Assembly: GCA_020205615.1 (NCBI GenBank)
Contig: CM035169.1
Location: forward strand, 21,242,540-21,306,539
Length of the DNA: 64,000 nucleotides
Direction of reading: 5' to 3'
Source: Panax quinquefolius
Taxonomy: Eukaryota; Streptophyta; Magnoliopsida; Apiales; Araliaceae
The notes beneath the pieces were generated by a model. That model was not told the DNA's origin. It made no database searches and saw only the letters and a list, made by a program, of their open reading frames with translations. Below are positions 1-12,510 of the stretch, piece after piece; positions within the stretch are counted from its first letter, which is position 1, and each line of letters begins with the position of its first letter. Both the position numbers and the translations under genes were made by a program.

Positions 1-125
1 GTAAGTGGCGACCCAAGATGGGTGACGATACCTAATTTTGGGGCGTGCCACGATATGATATCTCAAGTGAGATCGGAAATAGAACTAGGAGGGGAGAGAC
101 GAGTAAATCCTTCGCTAGTGTGTAA
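1..125 (+). mobile_element. Fragment of LTR 3' end plus retrotransposon leader
   Basis: The first 50 bases match the conserved 3' end of the LTRs seen elsewhere in the window (ACCCAAGATGGGTGA, then a G-rich tail GGGGCGTGCCA). After that comes a leader-like stretch (AACTAGGAGGGGAGAGACG, then TCCTTCGCTAGTGTG) that matches the sequence just inside the 5' LTR of E2 near 35310. The primer-binding site expected between them is mostly missing. Similarity stops at about 125. This is a truncated relic of a plus-oriented Ty3/Gypsy element whose LTR continues to the left of the window. Confidence 0.7.
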
Positions 126-402
126 GTGAAACAACACAATGGAAAACTTTAAGTTTTCTATTCTTTTCTTTTCTGTTCAAAACTCAGAAACAGAGTGTAA
201 GTGAAGCCCTATACAAATCATCAAAATTATTTAATTTATATAGATTGTTTTTTGTTTTATTTATTAATCTTATTGTTATGTGTCCAATTTTCTTTTATTT
301 TTTGCTATCTTTAAGAGCATTCACTATATAATTTTTTATTTCTTTTTCTTACTCGTAGTATCGTTGAGTGTCATTGAGATTATACAAGATAATGATTCAA
401 TT
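126..402. other. AT-rich stretch without recognisable gene
   Basis: I see no coding signal, RNA gene or recognised repeat here. The 74-codon open frame at 280-504 is AT-rich, has no family resemblance and runs into LTR sequence, so it is not annotated as a gene. Confidence 0.5.
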
Positions 403-1038
403 TTTCTCACGCCAACCTTCCTAGATCTGAATTCAAAGAACATAACACATTTATCACGTGTGGGACACTCACCTAAAAAACGCTTTTCTTTAAAAAATAA
501 TTAAAACTTCAAAAATCAATTATTTCGAACTTCAATAATTCATAATAAATAACCATTTTATCGTAGAAAATTTGAATCTTACGACTTTTTTATAGAAAAT
601 TCAATTTCTACAACTTTGTAGAAGAAAGTTTTTCCAAATTCCAAAATGTAAATTGACCGAAATTCATATACTTGATGACGATTTTGTGCTATAATCAAAT
701 TTCAGTCAAGAAATGGGCCTACGATATATGTTTAACATGTTTTAAACAACTTTTGCAACAAAAATACTCCTCCTCCTCATATACTCATATATCCCACATT
801 CATTGTAAAAATATCATATTATTTTATCAGAAAAGATAAAATATCGATTTTTAACAATTGTCACTTTAAAAATTTTCTCAATCTATATCCACATAAAATG
901 AATATTTTCCTCATCATATAAATCAATAATTAATTATTCACAAATAATATCACGTAATCACAATATCGACAACCAAGCAGCCTTCTAGAAAGAGGGCTTT
1001 CAATAAGAATTTCTCCTCATCTTGGCGCACAATTAGGT
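403..1038 (-). mobile_element. LTR-B (minus), left part, truncated
   Basis: From about 403 (CTCACGCCAACC) the sequence runs parallel to 43970-44610 inside the minus-oriented LTR-B further right. Shared landmarks are AACTTTTGCAACAAAAATACTC, the CCTCCTCATATACTCATATATCCC stretch and the ATTCACAAATAATATYACG segment. It breaks at 1038 where a plus-oriented LTR-B is inserted, and it resumes at 13284. Its U5 side is missing to the left of 403. Confidence 0.7.
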
Positions 1039-3556
1039 CAGAAGACCCCAACTTATTATTAATGAAATTTAATTTTTCTCTATTTATTATTTTGAAATAG
1101 TAAGGGTTGATTTGATTAATGTGGATAGTTATGGGTAAAATATGCAAATATTTCAAAATAAGCAAAGTGGTTATAAAATATTCATTGTTGTTGGGAAATA
1201 TTCGTTTGGTCGTGGAATATTAGATCTTTGTTGGGAAATATTAAACGACTGACATTAACCATGTGTGGGCCCCATAACTAAAAAGCGATTGGATGAAGAA
1301 AACGACAAATATAAGTTGTTTAAAAAAATCTTAGTAGTAGTTATTGCTAATACTATTAAAATACTTGGTGGTTAAACACAAGAAGACACCAGTATTGCAC
1401 CAATTATTGATTCTTACGTAAGAAGGCACTACTCAATAATGGTTACAATAATTATCGATCAAGATTTTATTTTATTGATTTAATAATTCTTTGCGTTGAT
1501 ATTTTATATTGTTGTTGTTTCAATAATTGTCATTACACAATATTTTTCATTATCGAAGCAATAATTCATATTATCCGAATAATATTATTAGATAACATTA
1601 TTGGCAATGTCAGAAAGCTCCTGCCTAAGGAGAGGTTTGGTCACCTAATCATGCTACCAAGAAGGAGAAATTCTTATTCGAAAGCCCCTCTTTTCTGGAA
1701 CCGCTGCTGGTAGTAATATGTGATTCTCGTAATATTATTTGTGAATAATTAATTATTAATTCATATGATGAGAAAAATATTGATTTTATGTGGATATAGA
1801 TGGAGAAAATTTTTAATGTGACAATTGTTGAAAATTAAAATTTTATCTTTTTCCGATAAAATAATTCATTTAAATATATTATTATATTTTAATAATATAA
1901 TAATGGTGATATTTTTACAACGAATAATGGGATATATGAGTATACGAGGAGGAAGAGTATTTTTGTTGCAATAAATGTTTAAAACATGTTAAACATGCTC
2001 ATTGGACCCCATTTATCGATGAAATTTGATTATAAACGTAAAATCGTCTGCTTGTGGATTTGGCCAATTCCTATTTGGAATTCGGAAAAACTTTCTTCCG
2101 CAAAGTTGTAGAGAATTGAATTTCCTATAAAAAGTAGTGAGATTGAATTTTCCGACAAAAGGGCTATTTATTGTGAATTATTGAAGTTCAAGTCTTCAAA
2201 TAATTGATTTTTGGAAGTTTAAATTATTTTAAATTAGAAAACGTTTTTCTTACTTTTTCTAGAAGGTGGCATGTGCTTATTGAGCTGAAATCAGATTTCA
2301 AGAGTGGCGAGGAATTTTGATATATATAATATTATTAAATTAAATTTACGCTTTGGTGTTCTAAAGAATTTCTATATAAATAGGTGCTTAGGTTAGAATT
2401 GAAAATTACACCGTAAATTAAAGTTTTCTCTCTATATTATCGGCGTATTCTTGTGAGTATTTTGAGTATACTTTGAGTATTGCTATACTGGTGCAAGTTC
2501 AAGTCATAGCCTATATCAGGTTTCAACTGTAAATCACTGTCTTTGTGAGGTAAGGGATATTATTTTTTTTCGTAATGATATTATTTCTACAATATCATTA
2601 TGCTGAAATATTGATCTGAAGTTTTTTATCAAATTTGGAACTTTTGGTGTCTGAGTTACTTATTCACGATATCAAGACTATTCACGATACTTGATCTATT
2701 CACTTATCATAAGACTATTCATCGAAAAATAAAAAATTTTCTTTTTCGTCCAAAATATCTATTCGGATACTAGCTTTGATTGTATCCATGTTTTGATCAT
2801 TCTTAAATTTTACACCACTATTGTAAGACCCCAACTTTTAATAAATAAAGATGAATTTTCTATAAATATTATTTTTGAATATTATGGAATAATTTGATAT
2901 AATGTTATAGTTGTGGGTAATATTTATAAATTTTGCAAAGTATGCAAGTGGTTATATTATATTCGATTGGGTCTGGGAATATTCGGTTTAGCAGGAATAT
3001 TCGCATAACTACCAATCATGGTGGACCCCACAAATGTAAATTATCATTTGATCGAGAAAAAGACAAAAATATTTTATTGAAATAACTACGGAAGTTTTAC
3101 CGCTGTTATCGTTGAACTACTTTCAGAAGTAAAAGTACAAAGAATACGTGTGGTTGCATAAGAAATACACCAGATTGATTATCGATGCTTATGTGAGAAG
3201 TCACTCGGTTTGATTCCATTATCACGATTAATAATATGAATTATTATAAGCGATAATGACGCTTTTGTTTTATTTTTATTCGTAATAAAATGTAAAAATC
3301 ATCTTTTTATATAAAATGAATACTTTATTAAAGTTATTCTATAAATAAAATATATTATATTTTATTATGCATAGTATTGCATAGTGTTTTTATAGTGTTT
3401 TGCATAGTATTGGATAAGGTTTGCATAGTAAAATGTTTTTATATAAATAGAATATATTATATTTTATTTAAAAGATTTTTCTTTAAATATGGACCGTCGA
3501 TTAAAGTAAATCAATCTGGACCGCTCATGGATTAGTTACTATGCATTCCATTTTCC

Positions 3557-3564
3557 TATAAATA
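3557..3564 (+). promoter_or_regulatory. LTR-A core promoter TATA box (E1 5' LTR)
   Basis: TATAAATA in the context TTTTCCTATAAATAAGCTC, preceded by U3 and followed by a purine-rich AGAGAGAAA leader. The same box is retained in the other LTR-A copies: 10797-10804, 28566-28573, 31912-31919 and 40758-40765 on +, and as TATTTATAG near 18100 and 24827 on -. Transcription would be expected to start about 30 bases downstream. This is inferred from position and conservation only. Confidence 0.6.
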
Positions 3565-3779
3565 AGCTCATTCCTTCATTATTTTCTTATTTAATTCATT
3601 GAAACTCTAGAGAGAGAAATTATAGAGAGAAGCTATAGAGAGAAAGTTATAGAAAGAAGAAGAGTATTCTCGCTACTTCACTACTTCTATATTCAGCTCT
3701 TTTACTGTAGAAGGGTGTTATTCTTTCTTCTTGAAGAGAACTTCGTTATTCCATTCATTATTATTCTCATTGAATAACT

Positions 3780-4200
3780 CGTAAAAGTGGCATACCCTAT
3801 ACATAACCTCAGATACGCTGGATACCCTATACTTGGTGAAATCCTTATGTTATTCCATTGCTTATTATTCGTTGAATAACTCAGATACGCTGTGGTTTAC
3901 CCTATACTTGGTGACATTCTTCTATTATTCTCGCTGAACATCCTGCTCTGTGTGTTTTACACCCGACCGGTTCCGCTTTTTATTATTATTCCGCTGAACA
4001 TCTCGCTCGTGTGTTTTACACCGGACCGGTTCCGCCTTTATCATTCTCGTTGAATATCCTATCGCGTGTGTTTTACACCGGATCCGGGTTCCATCTTTAT
4101 TATTCGTTGAACATCCCGCTTGCGGTGAATTTCAATTTTCACACGACCTGGTTCCGTTATTATTATTCTCGTTGAATAACTCGCTTATGCAAGCACCGCA
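3780..4200 (+). repeat. Short tandem repeats in LTR-A R/U5 (about 60-bp units)
   Basis: Two repeat types follow each other. The first units carry CCCTATACTTGGTGA followed by TTATTCC and TTATTATTC. At least three further units carry GTGTGTTTTACACC, then a GGACCGGTTCC-like block and TTATTATTC. The same array recurs in every LTR-A copy (for example 11030-11420, 28800-29000, 32140-32350, and inverted at 17500-17890, 24210-24620 and 33640-33930) with changing unit numbers. GTGTTTTACAC can form a small stem-loop. These repeats create long chance open frames on the opposite strand. Confidence 0.7.
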
Positions 4201-5283
4201 TGCACGGTGATTTCTTTTGTTATTCCATTCTTTATTATACCCAAATAAGTTAAAACTTTGACTTTATACTCCATGAAATTAGTAGAATATCCTCGATATT
4301 TGCGTTTCATCCAAAGATCTTTCATGGAAATATTCTTCCGATCATTCTTGAATTTTACTCTACAAAGCAAAGATCATGTCGACAATTTGGACGTTAATAA
4401 TTCATGGATTAAATAATTTTGAACTTGTTTTATTGAATTCTTATATCATTGTCATCATCCTCATGTTTATATTTTTTTTTAAAGTCATCTGTGGCCCTCG
4501 TAGAGCATGGATGGACTTGGTATGATTACGACTGTGGATTATTCTTGCCGTAATCATGACCGTAATGTTACAAATGATGTGATTAAAAATCCTCAAAGGG
4601 GTCAGAGTGCATTGATGGATGCTTGTTGGTACGATCATGACTATTAATGAATACACAACTATTCTCGCCCGTAGTGCAGGTGAATAATTGTGATCGCGAT
4701 ATTTTAAGAATATCCTCGTCAGTAAAGTAAGGGTGATTCGATGATGTGGATTATTTATTAAAGCCGAGTCTCAAATTTATAACAGTTGATGAAAACCTTT
4801 TAAAATCATAAAAGATAGTAGATTTTATTTTCTACTTGACTCTTTTAATGGATCGAGATATTCACCGCAGCTTAAACCGGTTGTCTATTGTATTTTATCG
4901 CTTAACATTGTCAAGACTATTGATAATTTATTTTGCATTATCTTAGTCATAATATTTTCATCGGGCTAGTTGAGCTCACCTTTCTTTCACCGTTTCTCTT
5001 CGTGAAATGAGAATATAGCCGGGACGAGTCTGGGAAACGAGTGATGGTCCCGAAGATAAGATTAGTAGTCCTCACTATTCGTGAAATAGTGTGATAATAA
5101 TTGTAATGAGGACTTTTTGTTTGAGTTCAGATAATATCTAGTAGATTATATTTGTATTTAAACTCACAGCTTATGTCGATTATTACATACCTATGCTTAT
5201 GTTAATAAGTTGATTTAAATTTTGCACCACGTAAGTGGCGCACCCAAGATGGGTGATGTATACCTAATTTTGGGGGCGCCACA

Positions 5284-5300
5284 ACAGTATCAAAGCTAAG
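5284..5300 (+). other. E1 primer-binding site (tRNA-iMet type, altered)
   Basis: The bases after the 5' LTR read ACAGTATCAAAGC. The corresponding E2 site is TTGGTATCAAAGC (from 35265), which resembles the TGGTATCAGAGC site complementary to the 3' end of plant initiator methionine tRNA. E1 differs at the TGG position (CAG), another instance of the TG/CAG interchange seen across these repeats. Confidence 0.65.
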
Positions 5301-5460
5301 GATATGATCCTCGCTAAGATGTGAGAAAAGTACTAGAGGGGAGAGACGGGAATACCTTCGCTAGTATGACCTACCTAAGTTTATGTGCTATTTTATTGGC
5401 TCACGTAATATAAAGATAATTGTTAAATGTCAATTAATTTTTGTTTTGTGGCAAGATTCA

Positions 5461-6640
5461 AAATGACATCCGAGAATGTTGAGAATAAGAATGGAGCACA
5501 AAGCGATCGTTGATTCACCACATATCAATAATCGTGATAATGTGCATCGAAGGCGATAATCCTCATGCAAACAACAACACCGACCAAATGATGAATGATC
5601 AAATGTTCAGAGGCTTTATGCAATTTATGCAACAAAGAAAGTAGAGAGCGACTCTCGCCCAAAACGTAGGTGGAAATACTTGAAAACTCTCAAGGCCACC
5701 GCTAAACAATTCAAGGAGCCGGGACCACCGGAGTTTAAGGGAGAGCCAAAACCACTTCGCGGAAGCATGGATAAAGCGAGACACCAAGATATTTGATGTC
5801 TGGGATGCTCCGAGGAGCAAAAGGTTCCTTTCACGCTTTTTTATGTTGCGTGGAGAGGCAGACATCGTGGGAATTCCAGAAACGACTCAACCTCATTGCA
5901 TCAAGATATCTTGGGAGAAGTTCCAGAGTCGTTTCAACGACAAATACTTTCCCGAAAGTATTCGCCACATGAAGGAGGTGGAGTTTATCAAGTTGGAACA
6001 AAACAATACGACCGCGGTCGCAATACGAGGCAAAATTTCATGAGTGAGTTATCACGTTTCAAGGCCCCACTGGTGGATAATGAAGAGAGAATGGCTAATG
6101 TTTTTAAGAGGTTTGAAGTCGAGATACGCCAACATCTTATTTCTCATAAACCGTGGTTTGTATTCAGATGTTGTAAATAGGCTCGCTTAGTGGAGCGCGA
6201 TAACGAGTCAACGTAACTAAAAGAGAGCAAACCAAGAAAGTTATAATACTCAAATGGAGAGTAGTCATCAAGCGGTGACAACAAGCGTGAGGGAATCAAA
6301 AGCCGATATGGTAACCACTTTGGTGGTAATCGTACAAAACAATAAGAATGGACATTTCAAGAAACGGAGATTCAACAATGATGGAAAGACGCCAAGACCA
6401 AAGACCAAGTTGTTAAGGAAGGAGAAAGACCACCTATCATATGCTTCAAATGCGAGAAGAGGGACACATCACCGAATCGCGCTACGCCATCCAAAGCATG
6501 TTATAATTGTGGAAGAGAAGGTCACTTAGCTCGATTTTGTGCCATCAAGACAAATTCAACTAGGATGGAGGCACCAAAGGTCATCCCGTAAAAGTCAAAC
6601 CAGTAAGGCAAGGGAGAGCGCTTTGTTGTGACCTCCCAGA
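5461..6640 (+). pseudogene. E1 gag (capsid plus CCHC zinc knuckle), frameshifted
   Basis: Reading through several frame changes, this stretch encodes a Ty3-type gag with a conserved capsid core. Short in-frame pieces are visible at 5843-6043 and 5896-6180. Near the end a clear zinc knuckle, CYNCGREGHLARFC, is encoded at 6499-6540 with its C-C-H-C residues in place. A second, degraded knuckle lies just before it (around 6440-6480). Gag would form the virus-like particle and bind the RNA. Stops and frameshifts, many at CTG/CAG positions by comparison with E2, make it non-coding as written. Confidence 0.75.
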
Positions 6641-6649
6641 GAGAGCAAG

Positions 6650-6960
6650 GAACCCGAATGAGGTCATCACGGTAAGCTTATCATAAACTCTAATGAAGTC
6701 TACACTTTATTTGATACCGGTTCTACCCATTCTTTTATTTCTCCTACTTGCGCCATCGATTAAATTTGACCGAGAAATTAGACTTTGACTTATCTGTGGA
6801 AACTCCGCTGGGAGAAACCTTCATTACATCCAATCGCTTATAAGTCTTGTTTGGTTCAAATCAAGCACCTCACATTACCCGTCGATCTTATTTCATTAAA
6901 AATACTTGCATTTGACGTGATTCTGTGGATTGATTGGTTAACTACTTATCATGCAAAAAT
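6650..6960 (+). pseudogene. E1 aspartic protease domain
   Basis: The catalytic motif DTGSTHSFIS is encoded from 6713, after a short segment reading LIINSNEVYTLF. This is the retropepsin-like domain of Ty3/Gypsy pol, which cleaves the polyprotein. The reading frame breaks shortly after the motif and resumes in another frame at 6785. The same region is found in E2 at 36670-36960 and as a decayed minus-strand copy in E3. Confidence 0.72.
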
Positions 6961-7149
6961 TGATTGTTTTCGTAAGGTTGTTAGCTTTCATATTCCTAAT
7001 CAACCTATTATGCTAATTCAAACGACCAAACCATTAAAATCAATCACTATCATCTCAAGCCATAAAGCTATTCGCTTATTGAAAAATGGATGTCAAGCTT
7101 TCTTAGCTCATGTCACGATTTAAACAAAAATACGCCGCTTTTGAGCGAT

Positions 7150-7992
7150 ATTTCTATTGTTAATAAATTTCCGACGATTCTCAAGAACTTCCCCGCCTAC
7201 CCCAGAGAGCGTGAAATTGAATTTTGTATCGACCTTGAACCCAGACAAAACCTATTTCCAAAGCCCCATATCGAATGGCTCCTATTGAACTTCGTGAGTT
7301 AAAGACCCAACCGCAGGAATTGTTAGACATTGGCTTTATTCGCCCTAGTACTTCTCCTCGGGGTGCTCCTGCTTTATATTCGTGAAGAAGAAAGATGGAA
7401 GTATGCGATTTTGTATTGATTATCTGGAGTCAATCATGTCACCATCAAAAATAGGTATCCATTGCCACGTATTGATGACCCGTTTGACCAACAGCAAGGA
7501 GCCAAATTCTTTTCAAAGATCGATCTTCGCTCTTGATATCACCAATTGAAGATTAGAACCACCGACATTCCAAAGACGGCTTTTAACTCCTGCAGACGGC
7601 ATTATGAATTCTAGTCATGTCCTTTCGATTGACTAATGCCCGCCGCCTTCATGGATATGATGAACCGAGTATTCAAGGAATATTTAGATCACTTTGTGGT
7701 CGCCTTTATTGATGACATCCTTATTTATTCCAAAAGCCGTGAAGATCATGAGCAACACTTGAGGTCGACACTCCAAAAGCTTCGTGAATATAAGCTTTAT
7801 GCCAAGTTGAAGAAATGCGAAGTTCGTCAAGAAGTAGCATTCCTTGGGCACGTGGTATCAAGTCACGGAATATCCGCTGACCCAAAGAAAGATGAAGCTA
7901 TTCAAAGTCGGGAACAACCTAAATCGCTGACCAAGCACGTAGCTTTTTTGCTTAGCTGGTTATTATCGGAGATTCGTGGAAGGATTTTCTAA
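7150..7992 (+). pseudogene. E1 reverse transcriptase domain
   Basis: Typical Ty3/Gypsy RT blocks are recognisable in shifting frames: a [11 protein letters not shown] segment at about 7210, an LTNAP-like block just before 7636, and the catalytic [11 protein letters not shown] block with FIDD at 7705-7716. Then comes [11 protein letters not shown] (thumb side). The frame 7636-7992 is open for 118 codons. Earlier parts are interrupted by frameshifts. The encoded enzyme would copy the element RNA into DNA from the tRNA primer. Confidence 0.8.
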
Positions 7993-7999
7993 TCGCTAC

Positions 8000-8480
8000 T
8001 CCATCGACTCTCACCGACTAAAAAGATACAAAGTTCTATTGAGCTTAAGAATGAGAAGAGTTTTCAAGAACTCAAGAAGAGACTTATTTCAAAGACTGCT
8101 CTCGACAATACCATCTCGCCTTGAGGGATTTGTCATCTACAAGTGATGCTTCGAGCAAAGGGTTGGGATGTGTTCTTATGCAACATGGAAAAGTTATAGT
8201 TTATGCCTCACGACAACTCAAAGAATATGAGAGGAATTATCCTACTCATGATCCGGAGTTGGCAAATGTTGTCTTTGCACTTAAAATTTGGAGGCATTAC
8301 TTGTATGGGGAGAAAGTGGAGATCTTTTTACGGATCATAAAAGCCTCAAATATTTCTTCACTCAAAAGGAACTCAACACGCGACAACGACGCTGGCTTGA
8401 ACTGCTGAAAGATTATGATCATACCATCCAATACCATCCCGAAAAGCTTAACGTGGTAGCCGATGCATCGAGTAGTAAGA
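8000..8480 (+). pseudogene. E1 RNase H domain
   Basis: Two overlapping open frames (8121-8408 and 8288-8533) together show the RNase H landmarks: [32 protein letters not shown] and [12 protein letters not shown] one-base shift at about 8325, where a run of T is longer than in E2, separates the halves. E2 carries the same domain in one frame. The domain would degrade the RNA strand during reverse transcription. Confidence 0.8.
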
Positions 8481-8559
8481 TCGTATGCAAGCACGAAAAG
8501 CGTTATTGTCAACACAAAGGCCCATTTTTGTGACTTGCAAAGGATGGAGATAGAGTTAA

Positions 8560-9990
8560 AGACCTGTGGACGCATGTGATGATAGCGAATATATGAAAGT
8601 AGAACCGACTTTAATCGATAAAGTTAAAGTCGCCAAGCTACGCACTGAGCCGATGCGATGAGAAAGAAAGTGCAAGAGGGTGCTACGCCGAAGCAAGAAT
8701 CGATGAAGAAGGAATACTTCGAGTCAACTCTGCACTTTTGTGTTCCTAACGACTCGATTTAAAGTATAATATCATGATGGAGGCGCACAACACACCATTT
8801 GCAATCCATCTCGGGAGTACCAAATGTATCATGATATTCGCCATACATTTTGGTGGAGCAATATGAAGAGAGAGATAATATTGCTTATCTCAAGGTGTCT
8901 AACTTGTCAACGAAGTTAAAGCGGAGCATCAAGTACCAAAAGGTCCATCAGAACCACTTGAAATTCCAGAATGGAAGTGGGAGCACATTACCATGGATTT
9001 TTACACGGCCTTCCTAAGGTTTCTCAAGGCATTGATGCGATTTGGGTCATTGTTGATAGATCGACCAAGTCTCGCTTCATTTCTTACCGACACGAGAAAC
9101 TTATACACTTGAACGCCTTGTCAGATGTACATAAACGAGATTGTAAGATCGCATGGTATGCCTAAGATCCATAGTTTCGATCGAGACCCAAGATTCACTT
9201 CACGATTTTGGGTTAGTTTGCAAAAAGCTATGGGCACAGACTTACGATTTAGCTTTTCAGATATCATCCTCGACGGACGGACAATGGAGAGGACTATTCA
9301 AACTCTCAAGATCTATTAAGACTCGTGTTCTTGATTTCAAGGGAGTTGGGACAAGTTCTTACCATGGTGGAGTTTTCCTACAACAACAGCTTATCGCAAG
9401 TATTGGCATGGCTCCATTCAAGCGCCAGACGGAAGAAAGTGTCGTTCTCCAAAGATGTGGGATGAGGTGGGTGAAGCAACGTTGTTGGGACCGAGTTGGT
9501 ACGTATGACTACTTAAAAGATTCAAACGATCCGACAACGATAAAAACCTCACAAAATCGACATAAAAGAGTTATGCCGATCTTCATCGAAAGGACGTGGA
9601 ATTTGATATAGAGATCATGTGTTGTTAAAAGTCGCTTCCATGGAAAGGAGTTACAAGATTTGGAAAGAGAGGAAAACTTAATCCTCGATTCATCTGGTCC
9701 ATTTTAATCCTCGATCGAGTAGGAACTGCGTGGCCTATAGACTCGCTTTTACCGCCAAATACGTCTCGTGTTCATAACGCTTTTCACATATCCATGTTAC
9801 GTAAATATGTGAAAGACCCGAACCATATTATTGAAGTTAGAACCGATTTAAATAGCGGAAGATTTGACGTATTAAGAGGTTCCCTGCTCAAATTTTGATA
9901 AGAAGGAACATATTCTACGCCCAAGGTTATACCTCAAGTCAAAGTTTTGTGGAAAACCACGATGTCGAGGAAATGACTGGGAGTTAGAAT
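8560..9990 (+). pseudogene. E1 integrase with chromodomain-like tail
   Basis: Remains of the N-terminal zinc domain (CLTCQ at 8896-8910) are followed by the catalytic core, with WEH.ITMDF near 8975 and DRDPRFTSRFW near 9180-9215. A C-terminal stretch near 9780 reads like the segment before the chromodomain in Tekay/Del-type elements. The last part (about 9920-9990) resembles VKVLW..HDVEEMTWE of such tails. Frames are broken many times. The integrase would join the cDNA to the genome, and the tail of chromoviruses is known to bias target choice. Confidence 0.72.
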
Positions 9991-10070
9991 CAAATGAAAT
10001 CAAGGTATCCTTACCTCTTCGACATACCGTGTATCGCACTCTAATTTCGAGGGCTTAAATTTCATAAGTT

Positions 10071-10079
10071 AAGGGAGGT
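10071..10079 (+). other. E1 polypurine tract
   Basis: AAGGGAGGT lies directly before the 3' LTR start TGTAAGACCCC. It is the expected primer site for plus-strand DNA synthesis. E2 has AGAAGGGAGA at 40073-40082, and E3 has the complementary CTCCCCTCCTTAT at 18845-18857. Confidence 0.65.
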
Positions 10080-12510
10080 TGTAAGACCCCAGCTTTTTAT
10101 AAATAAAGATGAATTTTCTATAAATATTATTTTTGAATATTATGGAATAATTTGATATAATGTTATAGTTCAGGTAATATTTATAAATTTTGCAAAGTAT
10201 GCAAGTGGTTATATTATATTCGATTGGTCTGGGGAATATTCGGTTTAGCAGGAATATTCGCATAACTACTCAATCATGGTGGACCCCACAATGTAATTAT
10301 TCATTTGATCGAGAAAAGACAAAAATATTTTATCAAATAACTATGAAGTTTTACCGTTGTTACCGTTGAACTACCCAGTAGTAAAAGTACAAGAATACGT
10401 GTGGTCGCATAAGAACATACCAGATTGATTATCGATGCTTATGTGAGAAGTCACTTAGTTTTGATTCCATTATCATTCGATTAATAATATGAATTATTAT
10501 AATGATAACGACGCTTTTGTTTTATTCAAACATTTTTATATAAAATAAATACTTTATTAAAGTTATTATATAAATAATAATATATTATAGTTTTATTATA
10601 AATAAAATATATTATATTTTTATTTTGCATAAGGTTTTGCATAGTATTGCATAAAGGTTTTCATAGTAAAAATGTTTTTATATAAATAGAATATATTATA
10701 TTTTATTTAAAAGATTTTTCTTTAAATATGGACCGTCCGATTAAAGTAAATCAATCTAGACTGCTCATGGATTAGTTATTATGCATTCCATTTTCCTATA
10801 AATAGAAGCTCATTCCTTCATTATTTTCATTTAATTCATTGAAACTCTAGAGAGAGAAATTATAGAGAGAAGTTTATAGAGAGAAAGTTATAGAAAGAAG
10901 AAGAATATTCTCGCTACTTCACTACTTCTATATTCAGTTCTTTTACTAGGTAGGGTGTTATTCTTTCTTCTTGAAGAGAACTTCGTTATTCCATTCATTA
11001 TTATTCTCATTGAATAACCTCGTAAAAGTGGCATACCCTATACATAACCTTTGTATACGCATGGCATACCCTATACTTGGTGAAATCCTTATGTTATTCC
11101 ATTGCTTATTATTCATTGAATAACTCAGATACGCGGTTTACCCTATACTTGGTGACATTCTTCTATTATTCTCGCTGAACATCCTGCTCATAGGTGTTTT
11201 ACACAGGATTCGGTTCCGCTTTTTATTATTCCGCTGAACATCCTCGTCGTGTGTTTTACACCTGACCGGTTCCTTCTTTATCATTCTCGCTGAATATCCT
11301 ATTCGTGTGTTTTACACCGGATCCGGGTTCCATCTTTATTATTCGTTGAACATCCTCGCTGGTGTGAATTTCACCGACCGTTCCGTTATTATTATTCTCA
11401 TTGAATAACTCCGTCATGCTAAGTACCGCATGCACGGTGATTTCTTTTGTTATTCCATTCTTTATTATACCCAAATAAGTTAAAACTTTGACTTCTATAC
11501 TCCATGAAATTAGTAGAATATCCTCGATATTTGCGCTTCATCCAAAGATCTTTTCATGGAAATATTCTTCCGATCATTATTGAATTTTACTACTCACAAA
11601 GCAAAGATCACGTCGACAATTTGGACGTTAATAATTCATGGATTAAATAATTCTTGAACTTGTTTTATTGAATTCTTATATCATTGTCATCATCCTCATG
11701 TTTATATTTTTTTTAAAGTCATCTCGTGGCTCAGAGAGCATGGATGGACTTGGTATGATTACGACTGTGGATTATTCTGCCGTAATCACGACCGTAATGT
11801 TACAAATGATGTGATTAAAATCCTCAAGGGTCAGAGTGCATCGATGGACGCTTGTTGGCATGATCATGATTATTAATGAATACACAACTATTCTTGGCCC
11901 GTAGTAAGGTGAATAATTGTGATCGTGATACTTAAGAATATCCTCGTCAGAAAAGTGCGTGGGTGATTCGATGATGTGGATTATTTATTAAAGTCGAGTC
12001 TCAATTTATAAATGTTGATGAAAAACCTTTTAAAATCATAAAAGATAGTAGATTTTATTTTCTACTTGACTCTTTTAATGGATCAGATATTCCACCGCAG
12101 CTTAAACCGGTTGTCTATTGTATTTTATCGCTTTAATATTGTTCAAGACTATTGATAATTTATTTCGCATTATCTTAGTCATAATATTTCATCGGGCTAG
12201 TTGAGCTCACCCTTTCTTTCACCGTTCTTCGTGAAATGAGAATATAGCCGGGACGAAGCTCTGGGAAACGAGTGATGGTCCCAAGATAAGATTAGTAGTC
12301 CTCACTATTCGTGAAATAGTGTGATAATAATTGTAATGAGGACTTTTGTTTGAGTTTTGTATAATATCTAGTAGATTTATATTTGTATTTAAACTCACGC
12401 TTATGTCGTATTGTATACCTACGCCTATGTTAATAAGTTGTATTTAAATTTCGCATCATGTAAGTTAATACCCAAGATGGGTGATGTATACCTAATTTTG
12501 GGCGCCAACA
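10080..12510 (+). repeat. E1 3' LTR (LTR-A, 2431 bp)
   Basis: Collinear with the 5' LTR (2822-5283) from TGTAAGACCCC to GGGCGCCAACA, and followed by the target duplication ACTAT. The two LTRs differ mostly by small indels and changes clustered at CTG/CAG sites, so a divergence-based insertion age from this sequence would be inflated if those are consensus errors. Confidence 0.88.

Larger units (their letters stand above)
2822..5283 (+). repeat. E1 5' LTR (LTR-A, 2462 bp)
   Basis: Starts TGTAAGACCCCAACTTT and ends GGGGGCGCCACA directly before the primer-binding site. U3 contains several TTTGCATAGT-type direct repeats (about 3364-3430), a TATA box at 3557-3564, and a GAGA-rich segment after it. 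A series of short tandem units lies at about 3780-4200. The 3' terminal 50 bases (ACCCAAGATGGGTGATG and following) are conserved in all LTRs of the window, including LTR-B. Confidence 0.88.
2822..12510 (+). mobile_element. E1: complete Ty3/Gypsy LTR retrotransposon (chromovirus-like)
   Basis: Two direct LTRs (2822-5283 and 10080-12510) begin TGTAAGACCCC and end in ACA. They flank a 4.8 kb internal region holding a primer-binding site, gag with a CCHC zinc knuckle, aspartic protease, reverse transcriptase, RNase H, integrase and a polypurine tract, in the Ty3/Gypsy order. The target duplication is ACTAT (2817-2821 and 12511-12515). The region after the integrase GPF-type module reads like the chromodomain-related tail of Tekay/Del-type chromoviruses. 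That lineage assignment is by recall of family features, not a search. Every pol domain has frameshifts or stops, so as written the copy is non-coding. It is inserted into a solo LTR-B. Confidence 0.9.

Noticed and set aside
5599..5865. Minus-strand frames over E1 gag, and similar ones at 35411-35704 and 37609-37884
   Set aside because: They are shadows of the plus-strand gag or RT sequence in other frames.
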